From Brachionus plicatilis (Eukaryota; Rotifera; Eurotatoria; Ploima; Brachionidae), in the NCBI GenBank assembly GCA_010279815.1, contig QEOQ01000041.1, positions 499,048 through 563,047 on the forward strand: a stretch of 64,000 bases of DNA, given 5' to 3'. Under the pieces are notes generated by a model. It saw only the letters and a program-made list of their open reading frames with translations, did no database searches and was not told where the DNA came from. Of the stretch, positions 1-13,296 are shown piece by piece. A program made the position numbers and the translations under genes. How positions within the stretch are numbered: the first letter of the stretch is position 1; each line of letters opens with the position of its first letter.

Positions 1-3000
1 TATTTGCCAAAAAATGATTTATTCGATCAATGCTCATTTAAAATTTCATTCATTTTTTTTCTTAGAATTTATTAGAGAGCTGTGTGAGATAAATAAAATA
101 AATGGTTTTTGATTGAATTTTGACTCCCAGCCTACAATTGAATTCTTTAAATTTATTTTTAAGTGGTGTTATTTTTCTCGATTAAAATTAAATATCTCAG
201 AAAAATGATTCAAAATCATTTTAGATATTTTTTGATTATTTAAAAGAACTGTTTTAAAATTAATTCTATTTCCCTTTTAAAATTTTGGGAATAAATCAGT
301 TCGAATTATAATCAGAGCGATTAATGAACTGTGAATTGAATTTTGACAGAATCATACTTCATGAGTTCTTATTGTTAGCTTTTTCTGTTCTGATATTTAA
401 GTTATTTTAGTATTTAGTTAATTATCATATATTTAAATTTCATTTAATTCGTTTTAAAAAATTTATAATTATTATTTATTAGGAAATTTGGGCGAATTCC
501 TGTTTTAAAAATATTTAACTAATTCCGGTGACTAATCAATATTCGATTGACAACGTAGATTTTATTTTGCTATAATTTTTATTTTTAGAAAGATTAAATT
601 AAAAAAATCTTTCAGAATAATGCGAAGAAAAATTTTTTCTTTCTTCTTAACAACGAATTCCATTAGAATTAGGTAATTTAGGTTAAGCTAGCTGGTCTTT
701 TATAATAATTAAGGTAAAAAGGAATCAAAATTTATTTTTAGAAATTGATTTTAATATGGTTTTTCATTTTTTTTATTAGAATTATTTATAACATTTAGTT
801 TAAAATTTTTTAAATATATGGTCCTTCAAATATGATTTATGCTTGTAATCATTGTGTAAAATATTGAAATCCATTGAGGCAAAAAACTTCATTTGTTATT
901 TTTTTTAATCTGAATTAAATTAAATTTTGTGTTTGACTGATTGAATACTAGCAAATTGATAAATTAATGCATTTCAAGAATATCTTGTTTTTCGACCATT
1001 TTCCGGGAAGGAAAATAGGAAATAAACTAATTTACTGCGGCAATGTATTTGACTAAATATTTAACATTTTCCTTTAAAGTCTTTACGTAAATTTGTATAA
1101 TAAAATAATTTTAACATTAATGGTGAAATATTTTCTTCAAATACCAGATTTCGATGAACATTTTTGTCAATAACAATATCACTGGAGCCGTAAATATTAC
1201 CTGGCATTAATATCAAGCTATATTTAGATATGTTTTTTCGAGTGGTTTATTTCAACTAAAGTATATTTTTCTTAAATACTTAAGATTCCATTTATTCATT
1301 AACTGAGCAAAATGTTATTATCTTGGAAACATTCCATTCAACACCTTCAACCAGAAATTACGTCATCATGCCTAAGCAAATTTTAATATAAAATTTTCAC
1401 ATAAAATTTTATCATTTTCTCATTTTAATTTTAATCAAAGAACAATTGCTCATAATCTTATCAATGAAGGCTCATTCTGTTGAAAAATAGTTAGGTATTT
1501 AGTAGAACGTTTAAACTAGCTAATTCGACGCTATTTTAACCGCTATACCTAATTTTTATTATTTCAAGCTCTTCAAGTAGCAAGCTAAAAAACAAAAGTC
1601 GTGGAAATTTAATTAAAGATCAAATTAATTTTAATGTACAAAGTGCAATATGCCAAGTTCAAATCATATCAGACTAATCCGAAAAGTCTTAAAAGTATTT
1701 ATCTTATCTACATGACTTTTAATTGTATTTTTTTTTGTATTAAATAAAAGTGAAAATAATCATTTTGTTTAACAAAATACATCACTGGTTAATATTTTGC
1801 TTTTAATTAACTAACATTCTTAGGAATAAATAAGCATTCAGCAAAATTCCATATAAAAATATTTGCCAAAAAAAGTAAAGTTTTATTTTAGCTAGATTAT
1901 TTATTTTTATTAAAATCAAAGATACTGCACTTGTTTACAAATAATCAATTATAAAGAGATGGTTTTGTGTTTTTAATACAAAAAACTTGTTCGTATTTCA
2001 ATCATTTTCATCATTTTACTTAGAATAAATAAAGTTAGAATTAGTTCTTAGCACAAACTGAGCTTTTTAAAGGTCATATAACTCATACTCGTGAATTGTA
2101 CGATTTGCCATATCTATTTTAATCCCAAACATCATTTAGCTTTTAAAATATCATTCCAATTACAGAGAAAAAATTTATGTCACTTTTTTGAACGTCAAAT
2201 TTAATTAAGGAAGTTGTGGGTATATTTATATGATTAAATCGAATTTAACTGATTAATATTTTAATGCATGAATTTTGGATTTAAAAATCGATATTTTTAA
2301 TTGTTCGAAAATGAGAATTTTTAATTTCTTAAAATGCTGAATTTATTTTTTTTAGGTCCAACACTTTTGGGATATTAGAACGATTCTTTTTTATTTTAAA
2401 CCAATCTTGAAATGTTTGTTTAAAAACGTTTCAAAAATATAAAAAAAGGTTTTTTTTTTTTAAATTTAAATTTTGCTTAATTAAATCACTAAAAATGTTA
2501 AATAAAATAAACATTTCGGATTAAATAAAGTCGAACCAGTTAAGGATGAAAAAATTTAGGCTTATTTTAGTTTTTTTTTAATTTACCTTCAATTACTTTA
2601 AAAAAATAGTTTTAGAGCAATTAGAATTAAAATACTCAGACAGTTGTTTAATCGATTTGATTCTCTATAGTAACCCTTCGGGACCTAATAAACGAACCAA
2701 TTCAGCTGATCTCGATTTTGATTAAAATGAATTCAATTTTTTTTCAAACCGGAATGAGAAATAACGCCTCTCAATTGCTTTTTTTATTTATTATTCGGCT
2801 AATTCAGAAATATTTAAAGTTTTTTTTTTAATTTTAAAATTTTTATTGTTTTTATTGTACAGGTAACTTACCTGCTTTTTTTGTTGAATTAAAGTATATA
2901 AAAAGAAATCCAATATCGATAAAAGCTTTACATTTTGTTTGTCATTTTCAAGTATCTTTTGGGTTTCTGAAAATTTAGCTAAATTTTTCTGTTAACTTAT

Positions 3001-6000
3001 CAGCTTTACTGATATGCCCTTTATAAAAATTTTTTGATTTATTCAATATTTATCTTATTAAAAATTTAGTTTGCATATAATATCGATACTTTGGTTAGAT
3101 ATTCACTTACGTCATTTGAAATTGATAATCTCTTGTTTAGGTATAAATTTTTCTTAAAATAAAAATTCCAACTTTAGTTTGATCCAAGATAAAGTAATCT
3201 TGAGCGGAGAAAAAGAGCTTGCCGCTAACGAAAACCGAGACTTTCTATTAAAACATGAGAAAATTTGCTCAACTACCATACTTTATTCAAACAGGTATAT
3301 TGCTAAAGCCTCGGGAAAAAACAAATAGCTCTAAGTTTAATGAATGTTATTTGTTTGAAATTTTTTTTGTTATTAAAAAAATAATAAGTTTGCAACCAAA
3401 TTGTTTTATGTAATTAGGAAAACTTGAACAAAATAGCCTCAAGTGACTTAGCTGAATTTTAATCAACATTATTTAAATAAATTTACTTTACTGGAATAAA
3501 TCTTATTAGGAGCTTAAGCTTTATATTTTATTTTTTTTGGTTTAACCATGTCTAAATAGAGCTGAGTAGTCTTTTTTTTCTAATAAACTTAATCTCATTT
3601 TATTAAGTAATTTAAGTTGGCTTTATTTTTAGTAAATTTTTCAAGATCTAAAAGTGTCAATTCAACTATTAAGTTAAGAAATGTGTTCGTGTGAATCTTC
3701 AAACAAAATTAAAAATGAAAAATTTAATATCAATTATAATTTTAATAATAAAATTATTTTTTTTCAAATTAAATTCATGTTCATGGATTCTATTTTAATG
3801 AGAGATAATTTTGAAATTAAACCTTTGTCTTTAAGGTTGACTTGAATTCTCGACGAACATATTTATGAATTTATTTTGATTGAATAGTAAAAATAAGTGA
3901 GCCCTAGCATGATCAAAGCATAGCCAGCGTATAAATTAGCTCGCGAAATAACATGTAATCCGATACATTATACTTTGATATTTTGTTTGAAACAAATAGC
4001 AGTTAAAATGGTTGATTTAGTTCTAATACGGAAAAGTACAAATGAATTGAGAGCAAAAATAAAAAAAGACTAAAATGAATATAAAAATTAAATTTAAATT
4101 TTCAAGCATTTATTATCATTCACCTTTGTTGCATGATCTTGCTTTCAAGTCAAGTTGAGAGAGAGAGACTAATTGCTAAAGATAATATTTTTTATTTAAT
4201 TCAAGTGATTATTGTTAGCCCATAAATTTATTATATATCTAAACTATTTAGATTTTAAAAATAATTAAATAAATTGTTTGAAAATGAAAAAAAAAAATTT
4301 ATTTTTTTAATTCAAAATTTAGGTTTTGTAAAAATAAAACAATGAATAAAAAATTAAATTCAGCATTATTTTTTTATTAATAGAATGTATATGTGTGCAT
4401 ATTAGGACCGAGTAATTTAGCGAGAAAAATTCAAAAAATTAATATGTATTCTCGTGGTTTTTATATTCATTATCTAATCGTTACTCGATGTAGTTAGACT
4501 TGATAAAAAAAAAAACTTATGTTAAATTAAATTTTAGCGATTCTCAAGTTTTTCATTAACGTCATCGAGCTTAGTATTACAATTCAAATTAAGTATCTCA
4601 TTTTTCATATAATTTAGCAGCCAAGAATTGCGAAATGCCGCAAATTCTAACTAGGTGTCCCATTACAGTCTAAATCAATCAACCAAAAATTAAATTTTAT
4701 TACAAAATTATTTTGTTAAAGCAGCATGACAAGAGCAAAAATTGTTTTTTTATTTTAGCTTTATCAAATTGTGAGCCAGGCCAGCGACTATCAGAAAACA
4801 ATGCAGCCATAATTTAGGGACATTTTAAATTACTATTTACATTCAAAAAAAAAACGAGACTTAAATAAATGTCGTGGATCGATAGATATTTTTAATATCC
4901 AACCTTATCAGGTTTAAATTTTATCTTGATTTTTTAAATGTTAGAATTATGATTCGAGAGCTCTAAAAAATAATTATTTAAATTACAAGATTTTTTTCAA
5001 AATATTACTTTGTGCTAAAGCATATTTTATAATTTTTGTATTTTGCAAATATTTGCATTTGTCTATATTTGCCAAAGATTCATTTGCAAAAAGGTACCGC
5101 TAACTACTAGGTAAAGGTTTCCTTAATGAAAATTAATATCCAGGTGTCTGAATGGTACGAACAGAATCTTTGGCGAACTTTAATCACTCACAACTTTCGC
5201 TTTTCAACCAAGGTCTTATTTGGAACCAATGGCAAATGCAAATTTAGCTGCCAGAATTAAAGTAAAGGTGACTAGGCTTGCCTATCTGATGAAGTCAAGT
5301 CGTAAATTAAGCTGATTAGAAATGCATGTATTAATTAAAGTCGTAAATCAAATTAAGGTGCACATTTTTGGCCCAGAGGAAGTTCACTTTTTCTAGAAAT
5401 TAAGCCTAGTATAAATCATTCAATTAACAGGAGTACAAAACAAGAAAAATTATTCTTTACTTACGAAATAACATTTGTTAAAATGAATGCAAATTTTTCA
5501 GTTCTAACAAAATTTGCATTCGCTAAAATAATCTGTTCTTCAAAAACTTCAAATCGTTGCAACATTTAGCTAGTTCAAATTGGAACTGTCTCAATTTTGC
5601 ACCCTAACCAGTCGACGGAGGATTAGTGAAAAAGAAAAAAAGTTGCTGTATTTCCTTTAATACAGTGTTTGCTTCCAATCAACAGAATTTTGTGGGCCCA
5701 AGATAAAAATGATGGCACATATACTGCGCAAATAAATTTCAAAGCACGTCAGAATTAAGAAAATAATGACGGGTGCAAATTGGATTTATCTGCGAGTGGT
5801 AAATTGATTGCTTTGAAATATGTATTTTAGAAAAGGTATTTTCAGAAGAGCTTTTTGATCTGATCTGATCTTCATTAAGTTGTGTGTTTAATAACAAATT
5901 TTGTAATGACGACAATAACTAGATTTCAGCTCATATTGTTGTTTTCTAGTTGTTCCAGATTAAGAAAAAAAATGAGCTTCAGTAAACAAATAATAATAAG

Positions 6001-7525
6001 ATTTCGGGCCCAAGAAGTTTTATTTGTGTTATAGACTAAGTTAAAAATTTAATTGATTTTTGTGTTTCCAAAAGTCAGTCAAAATGGTTCTTTGAAAATT
6101 TTTTATGATAAATTAATGTAATTTCGAAATGCTACATTGTAGTGCATTACAGAGCGCATGTAATTATCAAAAATTAAAATTTTAGCAAATATTCCAATGT
6201 GTGCACGAATGCATTTTGTGCGCCAAAAGTGTTCAGCACCAAGGCTTCTTTCCAATTAAGGCTTCAATCAAAAAAAAATTTATGCAAGAAATCAATACAT
6301 TTTTTATTTTTTTTTCATTAGTTTTAAATGCAAACACGTTTTTGTTATATTAGAAAAATAAATGTCTTTGTTGACTAACGTCATGAAAATCGATAATACT
6401 AATAAATGATATAATTTAATTGCTCCAGGAAGTACATTTTTCCTATCTATTTTGCATCAAAAATTTTCTCCTAATCTTGTTTTTGTCTAGCTTTTGCCGA
6501 CTAATTTGTAGTGGCGATTGATATTTTTCAGCGCTGCCGAATGAGTGCATGGTTTTTCTTAAGAGTAAAAGTTAAATTATTTTTAAATTTCTGACACAAA
6601 ATATTCATGAGTCATTGAGCGGCCGATAAAACCTCGATTCCCAAAGGTAAATCTTGATTCTATTTTGCTAAACTTACTTCTAGAGTTCACTTGAAATTGA
6701 AATTGAAAGAGCTATCTAGATTTTTATCTTGTTTTTTTTTTCTTTTTTATTTTTTTAAATATCAATTTTAAAAAGTTTTATTTCGAAATAGTGTGATCAT
6801 TTTTAGAAGTAATAAATGGTTGAAGAAGACCAAATATTCGGTTTACAAATTTGCATTTCTTTATTAAATTTTAGCTAATTTGGCAAAGTATAGACTTTGA
6901 AAAAACTAGTTTTATTTGGCGAAAAATTTGTTTGTGAAAAGTAAAAAAAGACGAGATCCATTGATTTAAATGTAACTGTGATAATTACAAGTTTAATGAG
7001 AATGATGAATCAAAAATTTCTACTTTTAGTCTCTCCGGGCTAAGAGAAATACTTGCAAATTTTGTGTTCGAAATTGTTAAGGGGATTCGTATGAATGTCT
7101 TAATTCAACATGTGAAGATATTTTATTTGAATATTTTGAAATTTTAAAATTTTTTTAATTTTTTTTTAATTTTTTCAATTTATTGTCCTAGTGTTCGAAT
7201 TTTCAGCTATAGATTTGATAAAAAAAAAAGTACGATCAATCATGGTACTCGGAGCAAGCCTTGAGGCTCTAACCCAAAGTCTAATCGCTAGGATATTTCT
7301 AATTAATTGTTTGAATCGAGTTTCTTTTCAGCTCGATTCGAATATCTTTTATCTTAAATTTAGTCTCAGTTCAAAATTCAAAATTTTACACCTCTAATAA
7401 AAATAATTTTTTTTTTCTTCACCATTATTCTCAAAAAGCAGAAATTATATTAAAAATATAACAAAAAAAAGTTGAAAAAAATTTTGTTTTTTTAAAAAAA
7501 AAAAAAAATTAAATTCAAAACGAGC
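1..7525. other. Intergenic DNA upstream of FoxN1/4
   Basis: No convincing coding exon, RNA gene or mobile element was seen on either strand. The DNA is A+T-rich with long T and A runs. The stretch from about 5.0 to 6.7 kb is less biased than the rest and would be the first place to look for enhancers of the downstream forkhead gene, but no specific regulatory motif is claimed. Confidence 0.6.
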
Positions 7526-7540
7526 AATTTTTTCTATCAG
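7526..7540 (+). promoter_or_regulatory. Candidate 3' splice acceptor before the FoxN start
   Basis: A pyrimidine-rich stretch ends in CAG only a few bases before the FoxN ATG at 7545. This looks like an acceptor for a 5'UTR exon lying upstream or for a trans-spliced leader. The sequence alone cannot tell which. Confidence 0.35.
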
Positions 7541-7544
7541 TTAA

Positions 7545-9821
7545 ATGAACATGGATCTAATGATTGATTGCATACCGTCATTCGGAGACAAATTGAGCGA
7601 AATGCTTGAGGACGACCTGAAAGCGCTGTACACATCGAGCAGCTCATCGCCTAGCTTCGATGATGACCAATTTCCAGGCAGTAACTTTTTCGACGACCTG
7701 ATGCTGTCGTCCTGCAACCAATCGAGTCTGAATCTGGACCCGCTCTCGTCCACACTGAACAATCTGGACGACACTTACAACAGTATCATCAACTCGAGCT
7801 CGCTCAACACGTCTCACTGCTCCTACCAATCTTCGCCAGTGTCCTCGGCGAGCATTTCGACAGTTTCGTCATCAGCGCCCTCGCCTCTCTCCCTATCAGC
7901 ATCGTCTTCATCTTTGGCCGCTGCACTGGCCAACTATCAGACCAGCTCCAACTGCTCCTCTAACCAGTCATCGCCCATTTGCCTCTCTCCGAACCAATTC
8001 AATAACTACAGTCTGGACGACTTTACCCTGAACACAAACAGTCCTGGCCGAAATCCCACCCAGTCCAAGTACATACACGACAATTTCTCCTCCAACAATT
8101 ACAGTCTCTATTCGGTGGTGAACCCCATGGACATAAACCGGAATTATGCGGCAGAAAACAGCGCCAATCAGTCTCAAATGGCGAGTGCAAAAGGACTGCA
8201 AGGTGTCCAACTGTCCACCTCTGTGATAAATGCCAGTCGAGTTGACCAAGGTTCGATTGGCAAGACAAATTTTGATCTTAATGAAAATCAGCAAAATAAA
8301 CGCTGTAAATTTTCCCACAATCTATCAACTTTTAGCATGGTCAAGCAAGAGCCCATCAATAGCGATGGTGAATCGAGCCATTCGAACGAAAGTGATTCGA
8401 ACAGTAATTTCAGCAATTCGAGCATGGCAAACAGCACTTACAAAAATTCAGAATATCAGCCCAAAAAAGTCATTATAGCCACCAAATTTGAGCCTTTGTT
8501 TAACATCAATACACCCGGTACACAAATGGCAAATGCTCAAGCGGGCTCCAATGGATCTATTCTTCTAAACAACTCTCAAATAAGTGTGATCAAAATACCC
8601 AAGGAGAATTTGGAGGCAAAAAGTTTACAATTGCCAATTAGTTTGCCAATGGGTGCCAAGACCGACAACTCGCCCAACACCAAGACCATAATTCAATACA
8701 AACAATTGATCAATGGCAACACCAATCAGACCATTAAGCAAATTAAAAATAGGCAAAATTCGACGTCGAGTCAGAACAACGCCAACAACCAAAATGGCTG
8801 TGTTACACAAGTGGCTATGAGAAGTGATGGAAAAGTATTTTTATTTTTTTTTTTTTTTTTTAATATTAATTCATAATTTATGACTTTAGGCTTATCCCAA
8901 ACCTCCGTATTCGTATTCGTGTTTGATTGCCATGGCACTAAGAAACAGCGACTCTGGCACTCTACCAGTTAGTGATATATACGAATTTATTATGTAAGCA
9001 TTTTACTAATGGTATCTTGGAAGTTAAGCAATAGCAATCACAACAAAAAAGACCTCAATTTATTATTTTATCTTAAAAAGATAGGAAATTTAAAGTACTT
9101 TTGAACTTGTGTCCAGGATACTTGAGATTAATTTGAAATAATTTTTTTTTATTAAATTTTTTTATTGACTTTAAAGAGAGAACTTTCCCTACTACAAAAC
9201 AGCTAGAGATGGATGGAAAGTAAGCAGTGAAATTTTTGAATTTGAAAAAAAAAAATCTTAAACAATTTTTTCAATTTTTTAGAATTCAATCAGACACAAT
9301 TTGTCATTGAACAAATGCTTTGAGAAAATAGAAAACCCGACGAATGGCTCGAAAAAAGGCTGCCTGTGGGCGTTGAATCCGGAAAAGTGCAAAAAACTCG
9401 AGGAAGAGTGCAAACGATGCCGTCAACGCGATCCTGTCAATATCAGGCTTAGTATGTCCCGGCCAGATGATCTGAACAAGATAGAACGAGGCGAGCAGCG
9501 CGTCAAAAAATACACATGTCAACGCAAGCTACTCGAAAATCAACAAATTGGCACAGCCTCGAACACCAATACTCAGCAATCGCCCACAGCCCAGCAGTCA
9601 AACAATCAGTTCTATGATAAAAATTTTATCCTAGATTTAAACACAAACATTAAAGACGAGGTAAATTTGAGTTTTAATAAAAATAAGCAAAAAAATTTAA
9701 CTAAAATATTTTTTTCTTTTTTTTTTTTGTCAAGGAACTTGAATACATAAGCGCCGATATTAACATTGATCCCTCAATACTGTCCACAGTCAACCAAACA
9801 ATCCGCTCTAATATTCAATGA
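7545..9821 (+). CDS. foxN1/4: FoxN1/4-type forkhead transcription factor (5 exons)
   Basis: Exons are 7545-8834, 8890-8993, 9177-9219, 9283-9660 and 9735-9821 (TGA), with GT-AG introns and consistent phases, giving about 633 residues. The first 430 residues are a low-complexity Ser/Asn/Gln-rich region, typical of a disordered activation region. The DNA-binding domain starts with [14 protein letters not shown], continues through [14 protein letters not shown] and the recognition-helix segment [15 protein letters not shown], and ends in [10 protein letters not shown]. The forkhead is interrupted by three introns, one exon being only 43 bases. The [10 protein letters not shown] start, the LNKCFEK helix and the GCLWALNP wing are characteristic of the FoxN1/FoxN4 group rather than FoxN2/3. 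The protein should act in the nucleus as a sequence-specific regulator. The start ATG has a second Met two codons on, and the frame is open to the splice donor. An AATAAA lies at 10394. FoxN1 versus FoxN4 cannot be separated, since invertebrates usually have one gene for both. Confidence 0.93.
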
Positions 9822-12372
9822 TTTCACCTTTAGTCCTTAACGAAAAATCGTCTATAAAAATATACATATATCGGTAGAATAATTTATCAGGTCATTAAAA
9901 TTAACATTAAGAGAATCAAAAATTTGAGTGTTAAAACAGAGCCGAAAAATTCAATTTTAAATTTCATTTTAAAAAATAATATTTTTCTGTCTTGTTTTAA
10001 AAAAAATATATACTTAAAAAACCTGAAGCAATGATAGAAGAAACTTTTGACTATTTTTAAAATTTGTTTTCCGTAGTTTGTTACAGAAATATGGTGCGAT
10101 ACAATTATTTTCCCTTTTCTTTATTTTTTCTTGTGATCTAATATTTTTATGCAATTGGTACCGACTTCGGAGCCCTTATTTAAATGAACATGAGTGCAAC
10201 TAGAACAATCAACGACAATCTTGAAGCAAATTGCCCAGTTAGAGTTAGTTTTTTTTTTTTTTATACGATATATGTCTAAGTGTACACGAACAGCTTCTGT
10301 CTGTTTTTTCTTGTTTTCTTCTGTTGACTTTGACCGTGAGTCTTTTGTTATTTCCGGACTAGACCTTTTTATGTTATGAAAATGTTGAACAAAAATAAAT
10401 AAATAAATTAATGTTATTAGATTAGTTTTACTCATAACTTTACCAATGACCGAACGATTTAGCTTTAAGATAGATGATCATGGTTTAATGTTTTGCAGCA
10501 TTATTTTTAAGTGAAAAATTATTGCTCAAATTTTTTTTTACTCAACCATGGACCCTAGTTTAGGTGAGACGATTTTTTGAAAATCAAAAATTTTTTTTAT
10601 CTTAAATCCAAGTCGTCCAAGGTTATTTTTATTACCTTATAAGTTCCCAAGATTCGAGCCAGTTATTTTTTTAAGAGAATGTAACCCTTAGTATTGTTGC
10701 TTTTTTTTTCAATAGATAATACTACCCTTCCGGTGTTAATCACATGAATTATTTAAAATTCGGTGTTCAAATTTTTCGTTTTGTATGAAATTTCATACTT
10801 TAATTTTCTCACGGTTTTTTTTGCATTTTTTTATCCAAACTCATGCAAAAAATGCCTTATGTTAATTTTTTTGTTTTGTAAAAGAGATAACTTCAAGTTC
10901 TCTTAAAGCCGGGTGTTTTTTCTTTGCTAGATTTAACTTTTTTTGTTGTATTTTCAACCTTTAGAATTATTTTATTATGATAGGTTTTAACATAAGCTTA
11001 ACATTAACCAACTGTACTTCAAAATATCAAAATTATTTTAATTTAATTTTATCTTTTTTTTTGCTCTTTTTTCTCTCTCTCTCTCGTTTTATAATTTGTT
11101 ATTTTTATTTTCTCCTTTATTTACCAAAAAAAATGATTATATTTTTTAAATTTTTTTGCCAAAAAAAAGCTAAAAATGTAAATAAAAAATAAAATAAAAT
11201 TTTCAAAATGAATTCAATTTTTATTTTTGTTCATTAGCCCAAATCAATCAAAACTCTTAATTATCTGCTCGACACTTATATAAATTTAATATTCTTTGAA
11301 TAAATAAAATAATTTATTTTTTATAATGAAACAAGATTTTTCTATGATTCTACCATTTCCAATTATAATTAAAATAATTAAAATTCAAGCTTGGAAATTT
11401 ATTTTAGTGGAAAATTTTCAAGGATCAAAAATTACATAAACCTAAATTAAAATAGTTGGTTCGATTTGTTGATTAATTTTCTCCCAACAACACGTAGCTT
11501 TTATCAACTCACTAGAAAAAATTAAATAAAGCTTTTTAAATAAAAAAAAAAGTTGATTTATTAAGTGAAGAAAAATTGAACAACGTGGTTGCCAAATTGA
11601 AAAAGCTATTTTTCGTTGATTGATGTGATTCTTGCTTTTTAGACACCGTGTGCACTAGAGATATAAATTTAATCCAAAATACCGGTTCATTATTTAAAAA
11701 ATTAAATTATAGAGATAACATTTTTTATTTTATTCAAGCCAAACAATAGAGAAAATTCAATTTTTATTATTTTGAAATTTGAATGAGCTTTGCAAAAAAG
11801 AAAATTCAATTTTAATTATTTTAAAATTTGAATGAGCTTTGCAAGATAAAAAATTATTTTTGTTCACTATTTGATCACGAAATCAAATAAAATATAAAAT
11901 TATTATTTTAACTGTTTGATAACAAATAAACTAAGCACTATAAAAATAAAGTTTTAATTCAACAAAATCAAATTTTAAAGCGTTTCTTTATATTTTATTA
12001 AATAAAAATAAATAACTGAAAATTTTTGCAATAATTTTATGAGAAATTTAAAATAAATTAAATCCATCATAATAATCCATGTTTTTTGAAAAAAAAATCT
12101 TTCGATTGAATATATATAGAAAATTTTGTTTTATGTGCATGGTAAGATTTTTATTCTTGTATTTTAATTATGCTTAAAGAATGAAAATATTTTTTTTTTC
12201 ATCACGAACAGAAAAAACTATTAAATATTTCAAATTTAAAAAAAAAAGTTGAAAATTTAGTTCAAGTTCAAATAAAATTAGCTGATGTATTAATATTTTA
12301 AAATATTTAAATGAAAATATAATCTAATTAGCAAAATTAATGTTATCAAATCGAAAATTCAGATTTCATTTT
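9822..12372. other. 3' flank of FoxN1/4 and intergenic DNA
   Basis: Contains the presumed FoxN 3'UTR. AATAAA hexamers overlap at 10394-10403, about 570 bases after the stop, and are a plausible polyadenylation signal, although such hexamers are common by chance in DNA this A+T-rich. The rest to 12.37 kb shows no coding potential, only homopolymer runs and a short TC repeat near 11.08 kb. Confidence 0.5.
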
Positions 12373-12378
12373 TTTATT
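12373..12378 (-). terminator. Candidate polyadenylation signal of the TIR gene
   Basis: AATAAA on the minus strand, about 17 bases after the TIR gene stop codon. The position is plausible, but the hexamer is frequent by chance here. Confidence 0.35.
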
Positions 12379-12394
12379 TTAAAAATTAAAAATT

Positions 12395-13296
12395 TCAGAA
12401 ATTTGTGCGAGGATATTGATAAGGGTTATAGTTATAGTAAGGATAAAGTTCGCTTGAATTGTTCACTTGTGGTGAGGTCCCTGTACTGTTTTTGCTAGTC
12501 AGTGATTTAAATTTGTCTTTTATTGATGCAAGAATTGTTTCTGATTGACCTGGACTAAATTGTTGTTGATAAGCTGGATTGAAATTGGAGCCATAATTTG
12601 AATAAAAACTGGTTGATTGCTGAACATTTGGAAAGAAAACAGAATTTTGATGATAAACACTCTGATACAAAGAAGATAAATCGCTTAATTGTTCTGGATT
12701 TTTTTGATTTTTCTCAGTATTTTCAAGACCATTCACTTTTTCGTCATCTTTTTTTTGCTCTGAATTTTGCTTACCTTAAAAAGTCCAAAATCTACTCTTA
12801 TCATAAAAGATTAAATAAAATTACTTATAGAAGCATTTTTTAGAAATTTGATTGATGAGCTTTTTGTAGAAATTGGTTTATCAGGTGTTAAAGCTGTTAA
12901 AAGTTCTAAAAATCGCTCAGATTCGGCATTAAAGGGAAATCTTTCATCATCAAATGCATTTATTCTTAATAGTCGGGCTAACATTAGACCTACTCCCATC
13001 AGGTCGCCCAAAGTAACTTTTTCAAACATGATGGCAATTATTTTTTGGTTTGAATCGTAAGCAAAGCAAAGTTCATTCTCACAATTTTTGGACTCAGAGT
13101 ATTTTTTTGTAATGCAACAAACGAATATTTTAGAATTGGAAATACCATTTACAATTTCAGTATGAAGATTACCACCAGCCAGTTGATATATATCCATCCA
13201 AACTTTTAAACCCGACAAAGTAAGCTGACGGCATAACTCTTTTACTTTGTCCTGAATTTCCCATTGGTATGACAAGAAAATATCAAACTTAGACAT
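12395..13296 (-). CDS. Stand-alone TIR-domain protein (2 exons)
   Basis: Exon 1 is 12825-13296 and exon 2 is 12395-12774, separated by a 50-base GT-AG intron in phase 1. The product is about 283 residues. The start is the ATG of MSKFDIFLSYQ; the frame extends seven codons upstream but without another ATG. Residues 1 to about 130 form a TIR domain: box 1 FDIFLSYQW, then LSGLKVWMDIYQLAGGN, the strand SKIFVCCITKKY, and KNCENELCFAYDS, in which the Glu of CENEL is where TIR NAD-glycohydrolases such as SARM1 carry the catalytic Glu. The C-terminal half is Ser/Asn/Gln/Tyr-rich and probably disordered. There is no signal peptide, transmembrane helix, LRR, SAM or death domain, so it is neither a Toll receptor nor a full SARM1. 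It could be a cytosolic NADase or a signalling adaptor. It lies tail-on behind FoxN and shares the strand of the perlecan gene. Confidence 0.85.

Noticed and set aside
7191..7397. A 68-codon ORF just upstream of FoxN
   Set aside because: It begins at GTG rather than ATG, has no recognisable domain, and lies in the likely 5' flank or UTR of FoxN.
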